Shown here one piece after another: positions 26,573-34,046 of a DNA stretch of 64,000 bases (the stretch's first letter is position 1; each line of letters opens with the position of its first letter). The DNA is from CAWJPY01 sp963844865 (GTDB lineage: Bacteria; Acidobacteriota; Thermoanaerobaculia; Thermoanaerobaculales; Sulfomarinibacteraceae). Below the pieces are notes generated by a model. That model was not told the DNA's origin. It ran no database searches and saw only the letters and a list, made by a program, of their open reading frames with translations. Location of the stretch: NCBI GenBank assembly GCA_963844865.1, contig CAWJPY010000013.1, positions 1 to 64,000 on the forward strand. The letters run 5' to 3'. A program made the translations under genes and the position numbers.

Positions 26573-27814
26573 ATGTACAACCTGAACATCTCGGACGTGG
26601 CGAGGCCGCTCCTGGACGAGGTCACCAGGTTCATCGCCGAGCGGATCGAGCCGGTGACCGAGGAGTACTTCAGCCTGGTGGGCGCCGACGGGGATCGTTG
26701 GAGCTACACGGCCCGGCAGACCGAGATCCGGGAGGGGCTCAAGGAGGCGGCGCGTGCCCGCGGGCTCTGGAACTTCTTCCTGCCCGGCGCCCAGATCGGG
26801 ACTCCCCTCTGCAACCTGGACTACGCCTACCTGGCCGAGGAGATGGGGAAGAACCTGCTCGCCCCCGAGATCTTCAACTGCAGCGCGCCCGACACGGGCA
26901 ACATGGAGGTCCTGGAGCGCTTCGGGACGCCCGAGCAGAAGGAGCGCTGGCTCGAGCCCCTGCTGGCGGGGGAGATCCGTTCCTGCTACGCCATGTCGGA
27001 GCCGGATCTGGCCTCCTCGGACGCCAGGAACATCGCCACCAGCGCGGTTCTCGACGGCGACGAGTGGGTCATCAACGGGGAGAAGTTCTGGGTCTCGGGC
27101 GCCGGGGATCCGCGCTGTGCGGTCATGATCTGCATGGTTCGGTCCAGTCCCGACGCCGAGCCCCACCGCCGGCAATCCCAGATCCTGGTGCCCATGGACA
27201 CGCCCGGGGTCCGGATCCTGGGCCCCATGCTGGTGTTCGGCCACGACATGGCCCCCCACGGGCACATGCACATCGAGCTGGATGACGTCCGGGTGCCGGC
27301 GGGCAACGTCATCCTCGGCGAGGGACGCGGCTTCGAGATCTCCCAGGCGCGCCTGGGACCGGGCCGCATCCACCACGTCATGCGGGCCATCGGCCAGGCG
27401 GAGCGCGCGCTGGAGCTGATGTGCGAGCGCGGGCTGAGCCGAGAGGCCTTCGGCAAGCCCATCATCCAGCTCGGCAAGAACACCGAGCTGGTGTCCCGTG
27501 CCCGCATCGACATCGAGGCCATGCGCCTGTTGGTGCTGCGGGCGGCCCGGGCCATGGACCTGTACGGCAACCGCGAGGCACGGGTCTGGGTCCACGCCAT
27601 CAAGGCCATGGTCCCGGAGCGGGTGTGTCGGATCGTCGACGAGGCGATCCAGATCCACGGCGGCGCCGGCGTCTCCCAGTGGTTCCCCCTGGCCGAGATG
27701 TACATCGGCATGCGCACCCTGCGGCTCGCCGACGGGCCCGACGAGGTGCACCACCTGGTGGTCGGGCGGGCCGAGCTCGCCAAGCACGCCCGCCGCCCGC
27801 CCCGTGAGGGGTGA
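26573..27814 (+). CDS. Acyl-CoA dehydrogenase (ACAD10/11-like)
   Basis: A 413-residue FAD flavoprotein that introduces a 2,3 double bond into acyl-CoA. Family landmarks are CYAMSEPDLASSDARN (FAD/substrate-binding strand), GEKFWVSGAGDPRC, and REAFGKPIIQLG near residue 285. EAIQIHGGAGVSQWFPLAEM and LRLADGPDEVHH at the end match the ACAD10/11-like group. AGAGGAGGGG lies 5-6 nt before the ATG at 26573. It is divergent from a crotonase. Electrons would pass to an ETF not seen in this window. Confidence 0.9.
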   Translation: MYNLNISDVARPLLDEVTRFIAERIEPVTEEYFSLVGADGDRWSYTARQTEIREGLKEAARARGLWNFFLPGAQIGTPLCNLDYAYLAEEMGKNLLAPEIFNCSAPDTGNMEVLERFGTPEQKERWLEPLLAGEIRSCYAMSEPDLASSDARNIATSAVLDGDEWVINGEKFWVSGAGDPRCAVMICMVRSSPDAEPHRRQSQILVPMDTPGVRILGPMLVFGHDMAPHGHMHIELDDVRVPAGNVILGEGRGFEISQARLGPGRIHHVMRAIGQAERALELMCERGLSREAFGKPIIQLGKNTELVSRARIDIEAMRLLVLRAARAMDLYGNREARVWVHAIKAMVPERVCRIVDEAIQIHGGAGVSQWFPLAEMYIGMRTLRLADGPDEVHHLVVGRAELAKHARRPPREG

Positions 27815-28043
27815 GGGGTTTCCGTTCAGGCGATCGCCGGACGAGGGTCACGGTGGCGGGTCGTCCCTGTCGCCGATCGCCGTCGCCGATCGCAGCCGCA
27901 GCCGCTGTCACTGCCACTGTTCGCGGGCGCAGACGGAAACACGGCCGCGGGCGTGGGTGGGCAGGCGGGATCTCCCCTGCATTGACCGCCGGGCCGAGGG
28001 GTGCTACAAGAGCGGGCTCGCCCGAGGGGCGGGGAGCGCACCC
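27815..28043. repeat. Short-period tract upstream of bipA
   Basis: No gene. From about 27868 to 27925, units such as GTCGCCGATCGCC, GTCGCCGATCGC, AGCCGC and CACTGC follow one another imperfectly. The vocabulary is that of the tracts around the IVP-like gene. Confidence 0.5.
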
Positions 28044-29855
28044 ATGAGTCAAGAGCAGTTTCGCAACCTGGCGATCATCGCCCACGTGGACCACGGGAAG
28101 ACCACCCTGGTCGACGCCATGCTGTGGCAGAGCGGGATCTTCCGTGCCAACGAGCGGGTCGCGGAGAGGGTCATGGACTCCGGTGACCTGGAGCGGGAGC
28201 GGGGGATCACCATCCTGGCGAAGAACACCTCGGTGAGGTTCCGCGGGGTGAAGATCAACATCGTGGACACCCCCGGCCACGCCGACTTCGGCGGTGAGGT
28301 TGAGCGCACGCTGCAGATGGTGGACGGTGTGCTCCTGCTGGTGGACGCGGCCGAGGGTCCGCTGCCTCAGACCCGTTTCGTGCTCTCCAAGGCGTTGGCC
28401 CTGGGCCTGCCGCCCATCGTGGTGCTGAACAAGATCGACCGGCCCGACGCCCGCCCCGGGGAGGTCCTGGACGAGGTCTACGATCTCTTCATCGACCTCG
28501 ACGCCACCGAAGAGCAGCTCGACTTCCCGGTCTTCTGCACCGATGCGCGGCGGGGGACCTGCCGGCGGGGCCTGGAAGGCGAGATGGGGGATCTGCTGCC
28601 CCTCTTCGAGGAGATTCTGTCGGCCCTGCCGGCGCCGCCCGGCGAGGAGTCCGCGCCGCTGCAGCTGCTGGTCACGAACCTCGACTACTCGGACTACCTG
28701 GGCCGGTTGGCGGTGGGTCGGGTCGTCAACGGCACCCTGCGGGCCGGCAGCACCGCCGGGATCGCCCGCCGCGAGGGGGTGCGACCGGTGAAGATCGGGG
28801 TCGTGTACACCCACGAGGGCCTGCGGCGGGTGGAGGTGGAGACCGCCCCCGCCGGCGACATCGTGGCCGTGGCCGGCCTGGAGGAGGTGAGCATCGGGGA
28901 CTCCCTGGTGGACCTCGAGAACCCCCGTCCCCTGCCGCGCATCGCCGTGGACGAGCCGACCATGGCCATGGTCTTCGAGCCCAACACGTCCCCCTTCGGG
29001 GGACGCGAGGGGCAGTACGTGACCGCCCGCCAGATCCGCGCCCGCCTCGAGAAGGAGGCGCTGCACAACGTGGCCATACGGGTCGAGGTCCTGGCCAACG
29101 ACGCCTTCAAGGTGGCGGGACGCGGCGAGCTGCAGCTCGCCATTCTCATCGAGACCATGCGCCGCGAAGGCTACGAGCTGGCCGTTTCGAAGCCCGAGGT
29201 CATCACCCGCACCGTGGCCGGGGCCGTGCACGAGCCCATGGAGACCGTGCAGGTGGACTGTCCGGACGAGTTCGTGGGGGTGGTGACCCAGAAGCTGGGC
29301 CTGCGTCGAGGCGTGATGACCGAGATGCACAACCCCGGTCATGGTCGGGTGCGCCTCGCCTTCCACATCCCCTCCCGGGGTCTCATCGGCTTCCGATCCG
29401 AGTTCCTGACCGATACCCGGGGCACGGGCATTCTCAACCACATCTTCGCCGGATGGGAGCCCTGGCAGGGTCCCATCTCCGGGCGGGCCACGGGCGCCCT
29501 GGTGGCCGACCGCCCCGGCCGGACCACCACCTACGCCCTCTACCACCTGGAGCCGCGGGGCACCCTGTTCGTGGGACCCGGCCTCGAGGTGTACGAGGGC
29601 ATGGTGGTGGGAGAGAACGCGCGGGACAACGACATGGACGTGAACGTCACCCGCGAGAAGAAGCTCACCAACATGCGCGCCGCGGGCGCCGACGAGGCGC
29701 TCCGGCTCGCTCCTCCGCGGCAGATGACCCTGGACCGGGCCCTGGAGTGGATCGACGGCGACGAGCTGGCCGAGGTGACCCCGGAGGCGGTCCGGATCCG
29801 CAAGCGCATCCTCCCCGCCAACCGCCGTCCACGGCGATCGCGGGACGACGGCTGA
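28044..29855 (+). CDS. typA: Ribosome-associated translational GTPase BipA/TypA
   Basis: A 603-residue GTPase that binds the ribosome and supports 50S assembly and stress adaptation. G1 is AHVDHGKTT (residue ~15), the switch region RERGITILAKN, G3 DTPGHADF and G4 NKIDRPDA. The C-terminal half has GRGELQLAILIETMRREG and the BipA-specific segment IPSRGLIGFRSEFLTDT. VGENARDNDMDVNVTREKKLTNMR is characteristic of TypA rather than EF-G or LepA. Length is normal. The ATG at 28044 has GGGGAGCG upstream. It is a single gene ending at a strong bidirectional hairpin. Confidence 0.96.
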   Translation: MSQEQFRNLAIIAHVDHGKTTLVDAMLWQSGIFRANERVAERVMDSGDLERERGITILAKNTSVRFRGVKINIVDTPGHADFGGEVERTLQMVDGVLLLVDAAEGPLPQTRFVLSKALALGLPPIVVLNKIDRPDARPGEVLDEVYDLFIDLDATEEQLDFPVFCTDARRGTCRRGLEGEMGDLLPLFEEILSALPAPPGEESAPLQLLVTNLDYSDYLGRLAVGRVVNGTLRAGSTAGIARREGVRPVKIGVVYTHEGLRRVEVETAPAGDIVAVAGLEEVSIGDSLVDLENPRPLPRIAVDEPTMAMVFEPNTSPFGGREGQYVTARQIRARLEKEALHNVAIRVEVLANDAFKVAGRGELQLAILIETMRREGYELAVSKPEVITRTVAGAVHEPMETVQVDCPDEFVGVVTQKLGLRRGVMTEMHNPGHGRVRLAFHIPSRGLIGFRSEFLTDTRGTGILNHIFAGWEPWQGPISGRATGALVADRPGRTTTYALYHLEPRGTLFVGPGLEVYEGMVVGENARDNDMDVNVTREKKLTNMRAAGADEALRLAPPRQMTLDRALEWIDGDELAEVTPEAVRIRKRILPANRRPRRSRDDG

Positions 29856-29871
29856 TCCGGGGGAGCAGGGT

Positions 29872-29901
29872 GACGGGCGCCCTCCGAGCAGGGCGCCCGT
29901 C
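29872..29901. terminator. Bidirectional hairpin terminator between bipA and the CHRD gene
   Basis: GACGGGCGCCCT (29872-29883) and AGGGCGCCCGTC (29890-29901) form a perfect 12-bp stem with a 6-nt loop. It sits exactly between the stops of two convergent genes (29855 and 29910). No U-tract follows on either strand. Confidence 0.7.
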
Positions 29902-29909
29902 GGAGGCGA

Positions 29910-30530
29910 TCACTCCATGGAGTTCGGTGTCGCCGCGGGGCTGGCCTCGGCAGGGGCCCCCATGGGCTGAGCCTGCTGGGCTCCGCCCTCGACCTCGACC
30001 TGGCCCCGGATCTCACCATCAGGATGGGCCTCGGTGTGCACGTTCACGTAGATCTCACCGGCGTCCATCTTGTCGATGAGATCCTGGATCGTCTTGCCCT
30101 CCATGGGACCGGTGAGACGGGCGGCATCGATGGAGCCCTGGGCGAGGACGCCATTCAGGGGTCCCTTGATGGTGCTCGGCGGCGGTCCCTCGGGGTAGAG
30201 CCAGACCACCACATCGCCGTTCTCGCCGGGCTTGCCCAGGTGCAGGTGGGCCTCCGTGACGTCGCTGATGCTCTGTACGTTCACCGTGTAGTCGATCCTC
30301 ATCGCATTTTCGGCCCGGGTGAACGTGGCCGTGCCGGTGGCCATGGTGTCCACCGGCGGGACCTCGTTACTGCCCGCCAGGGTGGCGGTCCAGGTCTGGA
30401 CCGCAGCGCCCATGGGAGTGGCCATGTTGCTGGCTCCGGTCTGCTCGGCGGGTCCGGTCGGACGGCGTCCGCAGCCCGCCGCGGCGACGACGAGGGCGAC
30501 GGTCAATCCGATCGCGTGCGTGGTCTTCAT
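29910..30530 (-). CDS. CHRD-domain lipoprotein
   Basis: A 206-residue exported lipoprotein (VAAAGC lipobox) with one CHRD domain (~50-165). WTATLAGSNEVPPVDTMATG is the signature start, EAHLHLGKPGENGDVVVWLY the core, and GEIYVNVHTEAHPDGEIRGQ the conserved end. CHRD domains are beta-sandwich folds first described in chordin; bacterial members are secreted and of unknown role. A Gln/Pro/Ala-rich tail follows. The ATG at 30530 is supported by AAGGAG upstream and by the signal peptide. It is a single gene. Confidence 0.85.
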   Translation of the reverse strand: MKTTHAIGLTVALVVAAAGCGRRPTGPAEQTGASNMATPMGAAVQTWTATLAGSNEVPPVDTMATGTATFTRAENAMRIDYTVNVQSISDVTEAHLHLGKPGENGDVVVWLYPEGPPPSTIKGPLNGVLAQGSIDAARLTGPMEGKTIQDLIDKMDAGEIYVNVHTEAHPDGEIRGQVEVEGGAQQAQPMGAPAEASPAATPNSME

Positions 30531-30681
30531 GTGAAACTCCTTCCAGTACCGGGTGGGGTGTCGATTGCTCTCACTGCGTATGAACCACGATAGGTGCAAC
30601 CCGTGCAGGTGCGGCGCCCTTCCCGAGTCTCCCCGGCGGTGGGCGCGACGGGGGCGCGGGGCGCGCGACCTGGACCGCGGG

Positions 30682-31344
30682 TTACCAGGGGAGGGGCTCG
30701 CCGTTGGCGTGCCAGAAGGAGCCGGTGGTCGCCAGGGTGAGCTGGTCGATCCGCTCGAGCAGGCCGCGGGCGGACTCGGCCGGATCCAGGTTGCCCTGTT
30801 GGCCGGTCATGCGGGTGCGCACGAACCCGGGGTGGAGGATGATCACCGCGACGCCCGCGCTCTCCAGGTCCCGGGCCAAGGAGCGGCCGGCCATGTTCAG
30901 GGCGGCCTTCGACATCCGGTACCCGTAGCTCCCTCCGGACGAGTTGTCCTCGATGGAGCCCATGCGGCTGGTGATGAGGGCGACCTTGGAGCCGCGACCC
31001 AGGTTGGGTCGGAGCGCCGCGGTGACCCGCAGCGGTCCCAGGGCGTTCACCTCGAGCTGTCGACGGATGCTGTCGAAGTCCAGGTGGTTGAGTGACTCAC
31101 TGGCCAGGATGCCGGCGTTGTTGACGAGGAGGTCGATCCCGCGGTCACCGATGGTGTCCGCGAGGTGGGCGACTGCATCGTCGTTGGTGACGTCCACTCC
31201 CTCGACGACCTCGACGTGGAGCCCCGCGAGCTCGTCCGATGCCGTCCGGCAGACGGCGATGACCTGGTCCCCGCGCTCGGCCAGCTGACGGACGAGCTCG
31301 AGGCCGATGCCCCGGTTGGCTCCGGTGATGCATGCGGTTGCCAT
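30682..31344 (-). CDS. Short-chain dehydrogenase/reductase (C-factor-like)
   Basis: A 220-residue NAD(P)-dependent oxidoreductase with a Rossmann fold. The cofactor site is TGANRGIG near the N-terminus, followed by LLVNNAGI, the catalytic Ser in ALITSRMGSI, and YxxxK in YGYRMSKAALN. HPGFVRTRMTG follows as in the family. It resembles the CsgA/C-factor-like SDRs. The substrate is not readable. AAGGGAGCG precedes the ATG at 31344. The neighbouring OsmC gene is on the same strand 70 nt upstream. Confidence 0.88.
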   Translation of the reverse strand: MATACITGANRGIGLELVRQLAERGDQVIAVCRTASDELAGLHVEVVEGVDVTNDDAVAHLADTIGDRGIDLLVNNAGILASESLNHLDFDSIRRQLEVNALGPLRVTAALRPNLGRGSKVALITSRMGSIEDNSSGGSYGYRMSKAALNMAGRSLARDLESAGVAVIILHPGFVRTRMTGQQGNLDPAESARGLLERIDQLTLATTGSFWHANGEPLPW

Positions 31345-31414
31345 GGTTCGCTCCCTTCGGAGGTAGGTCGTCGGGCGGCCCGCGGCGGCAGGCTGGCAAC
31401 GTGGAGCGGGTCCC

Positions 31415-31843
31415 TCACTCCTGGAGCGCGGCGTCGAGGCTGATGTCGACCCCCGCCAGCGCCTTCGAGACCGGGCAGCCCTTCTTGGCGGCTTCAGCCT
31501 GCTCGGAGAAGGCCGCGGAGCTCATCCCCGGGACCGTGCCGCGGGTCTTCAGCTCGATCCTGGTGATGGCGAAGCCATCGGCTTGCTGCTCCAGGTGGAC
31601 CTTGGCCTCGGTGTCGATCTTCTCGGGAGGGTGGCCGGCGTCGGCCAGGAGCTTGGACAGAGCCATGGAGAAGCAGCCGGCGTGGGCCGCACCGATCAGC
31701 TCCTCCGGGTTGGTGCCCGGCACCTCGCCGAAGCGGGTGCCGAAGGAGTACGAGCCCTCGAAGGCTCCGCTGGCCACCTTGAGGGTGCCCTGCCCCTCCT
31801 TGAGCGTGCCCTTCCACTGCGCCTGAGCTCTGCGAATCGGCAT
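31415..31843 (-). CDS. osmC: OsmC-family organic hydroperoxide reductase
   Basis: A 142-residue cytosolic thiol peroxidase that reduces organic hydroperoxides. The two redox Cys are in AAHAGCFSMAL and KKGCPVSKAL, at the usual spacing, and NPEELIGAAHAG is the family core. MPIRRAQAQWKGTLKEGQG is a typical OsmC rather than Ohr start. GGAGG lies 5-6 nt before the ATG at 31843. It is probably co-transcribed with the downstream SDR gene. Confidence 0.9.
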   Translation of the reverse strand: MPIRRAQAQWKGTLKEGQGTLKVASGAFEGSYSFGTRFGEVPGTNPEELIGAAHAGCFSMALSKLLADAGHPPEKIDTEAKVHLEQQADGFAITRIELKTRGTVPGMSSAAFSEQAEAAKKGCPVSKALAGVDISLDAALQE

Positions 31844-32008
31844 GTTGAACCTCCGGTTGTGTGGCAGTTGACCCGCGAGAGGCCTCGCTGCGTGCTGGTC
31901 AACCCCCCGCACCGGTGCCACATTCCTCACGCTCCGATCCGCGGGAGCGACAGCTGCAGCCGTCGGCGGAGGGCAGCGGACGGGACAGTGGGCGCCCGCC
32001 CTGGCCTC

Positions 32009-32611
32009 TCAAGCCGAGTCGAGGTGGTGGGCGTCGTTCCACAGGCGCAGGACGGTGTTGCCGGGCGAGTGGTGGTAGCCGAGGATGCTCACCGAGGCCG
32101 TGTCCAACACGAGGTGCCGCGCCGCCTCGCCGGGCAGCCGGATCCAGCGCGTGGCCAGGAACTGGAGGAAGTGCTTGTGCGCGAACACCAGGGTGTCACC
32201 GCCCCCCAGGGCGTGGAGCCGCTCCACCACGCGATCGGCCCGGGCCACCACCTCGGCCACCGACTCGCCCCCGGGGCAGCCGTCCCGGTAGATGTCCCAC
32301 CCGGGGGCCCGTCCGCGGATCTCGTCGGCGGTGAGCCCCTCGTAGTCGCCGTAGTCGAACTCCATGAGGTCTCCGACCAGCTCGGCCCGCTCTCCGAACC
32401 CGGCCAGCTCGGCGGTCTGGCGCGCTCGGCGCAGGGGGCTCGCCAGCACGTGGGCGAAGGGATGGGACGCCAGCCGGCGACCGACGCGCTCGGCCTCGGA
32501 CTCACCCTGGGAGGTGAGGGGGATGTCGGCCCGGCCCGTGTGCTGCCCCGACAGGGACCAGGCGGTCTGGCCGTGGCGCACGAGATAGACGACGCTTTTC
32601 TGTTCCCTCAC
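32009..32611 (-). CDS. Histidine phosphatase family protein (phosphoglycerate-mutase-like)
   Basis: A phosphatase of about 200 residues. The phospho-His is in LVRHGQT, the Arg in ASPLRRARQTAE, the acidic residue in LMEFDYGDYEG, and the second His in LVFAHKHFLQF. It resembles alpha-ribazole and sugar phosphatases; the substrate is unknown. An ATG at 32632 overlaps a TACAAT promoter box (32631-32636), so the GTG at 32611, preceded by GGAG, is the more likely start and gives a standard family N-terminus. Confidence 0.85.
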   Translation of the reverse strand: MREQKSVVYLVRHGQTAWSLSGQHTGRADIPLTSQGESEAERVGRRLASHPFAHVLASPLRRARQTAELAGFGERAELVGDLMEFDYGDYEGLTADEIRGRAPGWDIYRDGCPGGESVAEVVARADRVVERLHALGGGDTLVFAHKHFLQFLATRWIRLPGEAARHLVLDTASVSILGYHHSPGNTVLRLWNDAHHLDSA

Positions 32612-32630
32612 TCCGGCTCCGGCGGCCGGC

Positions 32631-32636
32631 ATTGTA
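32631..32636 (-). promoter_or_regulatory. Candidate -10 box for the histidine phosphatase gene
   Basis: TACAAT on the minus strand, 20 nt upstream of the GTG at 32611 and overlapping an upstream ATG. It helps decide the start codon. No -35 is obvious. Confidence 0.35.
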
Positions 32637-32706
32637 GCAGGCGGCGCCAGCGTCGCGCGGTGCGCTCGCCCTTGACGTTGCGCCGGCGTCTGAAGATACT
32701 TCGGCC

Positions 32707-32928
32707 ATGAGCGACGGCCGTCAGTACGAGGCGCTCGAAGCTTCCGAGCTCTACTGCCCCACCTGCCGCACCTCGCGTCCGGTGCGCCGGCACCTGCTGC
32801 TGGTCCTGCCCACCGGCAACAAGTACGAGTACCGCTGTGCGACCTGCGGGACCTCGGTGGGGGGCAAGGACGACAGCGACAACAGCGAGTATCGGGAGAT
32901 CCTCCACGGCAGCCGCCTGGTGAAGTAG
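32707..32928 (+). CDS. Small zinc-ribbon protein
   Basis: A 73-residue protein with two Cys pairs, CPTCR (residues ~17-21) and CATCG (~44-48), about 27 residues apart, which is a typical zinc-ribbon layout. It has no membrane segment. The tail is acidic and then basic (KDDSDNSEYREILHGSRLVK). It may bind nucleic acid or a protein partner; no closer family is recognised. ATACTT lies about 9 nt upstream of the ATG and there is no Shine-Dalgarno, as in several other first genes of this window. Confidence 0.6.
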   Translation: MSDGRQYEALEASELYCPTCRTSRPVRRHLLLVLPTGNKYEYRCATCGTSVGGKDDSDNSEYREILHGSRLVK

Positions 32929-33235
32929 AGCCACGACCGGAGAGGTGTCGTGGTCTCCCGCGTCCCCCTCCGCGTCCGCATCCGCGTCCGCACCCGAGTC
33001 CGAGACCAGCGCCGGCGGCAGGCACAGCGTCCGCGGCGGCGGACGGCGACTGCGACAGAGAACGGCGACGGCCGGCAGTGGACAGCGACCGCGGCAGCGG
33101 CGGTGAACAGCGGACGGGGATCGCTGCTGCCGGCGATCACCGTGCGGATGGTGTGACTCCCCACGCGCCACTGGGGCGTCTATCCGCTTGTCACGGCAGG
33201 GTCGAACGGGTAACGTTCCTGCCGAGGATCACGAG
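32929..33235. repeat. Short-period repeat tract
   Basis: No gene. About 32950-33000 is built from units like GCGTCC, GCATCC and GCACCC. 33020-33140 is built from GACGGCGACTGC-, GACAGC-, GGCAGTG- and GAACAGCGGAC-like units. No exact long repeat is present. Confidence 0.55.
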
Positions 33236-34045
33236 ATGTCGCACACCACGATCCAGCTCGAGCGTGACGGGCCGGTGGCGATCATCCGCCTCCACCGACC
33301 GGAGCGCATGAATGCCGTCATCGAGGAGATGTACCAGGAGATCCTGGAGGTGCTGGGCTCCCTCGCGGACGACCGCGGCGTGCGTTGCCTCATCCTGACG
33401 GGCTCGGTGCTCCTCAGGGGGGGTGTGAGGAAGCAGGCGTTCTGCGCGGGCGCGGATCTGGTCAAGCACGCGGCGGGCGAGCGCACAGCCGGGCAGCGCC
33501 GCGCGTACATCGAGCTCGCCCACCGCACGGCCCTCGAGCTGTTCCGGTTTCCACGCCCGATCCTGGCCGCGGTCAACGGTCCGGCGCGGGGGGCCGGGAC
33601 GGAGATGGCCCTCGCCTGTGACCTGATGTTCATGGCCGAGGAGGCGACCCTCGCCTTCCCCGAGACCGGGGTGGGGAGCTTCGTCGGAGGAGGTGTGACC
33701 GCGCTCCTGCCGCGGCTGGTGGGCCTCGCGACGGCCAAGGACCTGGTGTACTCCGGCCGGGTGATCGGCGGTGAGGAGGCAGTCCGGCTTGGGCTCGCCC
33801 TGCGCGCGGTGCCGGTGGAGCGACTGGAGAGCGTCACCCTCGAGTACGCCCGGGAGCTCGCGGCCCGGGCGCCGCTGTCCGTGGCGTTGGCCAAGAGGTT
33901 CCTGCAGCGACCGCCGGTGGAGGACCTGGACACGGTGCTGCGCCTGGAGGCGAATGCCATCCTGGACTGCATGGAGACCCAGGATTGGGCGGAGGGCGCG
34001 CGAGCCTTCACCGAGCGCCGGAAACCGCACTTCGAGGGCAAGTGA
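33236..34045 (+). CDS. Enoyl-CoA hydratase
   Basis: A 269-residue crotonase-family enzyme with both catalytic Glu positions kept: GAGTEMALACD and FPETGVGSF. The oxyanion loop is FCAGADLVKH, preceded by an unusual ~9-residue insertion (LLRGGVRKQ). It probably hydrates 2-enoyl-CoA in acid catabolism. It is followed, with one base between stop and start, by an ADP-forming acyl-CoA synthetase gene, so the two are coupled. The ATG at 33236 is the first plausible start. A longer frame upstream enters repeat DNA. Confidence 0.85.
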   Translation: MSHTTIQLERDGPVAIIRLHRPERMNAVIEEMYQEILEVLGSLADDRGVRCLILTGSVLLRGGVRKQAFCAGADLVKHAAGERTAGQRRAYIELAHRTALELFRFPRPILAAVNGPARGAGTEMALACDLMFMAEEATLAFPETGVGSFVGGGVTALLPRLVGLATAKDLVYSGRVIGGEEAVRLGLALRAVPVERLESVTLEYARELAARAPLSVALAKRFLQRPPVEDLDTVLRLEANAILDCMETQDWAEGARAFTERRKPHFEGK

Positions 34046-34046
34046 C

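Noticed and set aside
25583..27787. A minus-strand frame that would fuse the crotonase to 460 extra residues antisense to the acyl-CoA dehydrogenase
   Set aside because: The extra part is the mirror of a well-conserved dehydrogenase. The crotonase has its own good ATG at 26392.
27600..29546. A 648-codon frame opposite bipA
   Set aside because: BipA on the plus strand matches its family from end to end. The opposite frame has no recognisable motifs.
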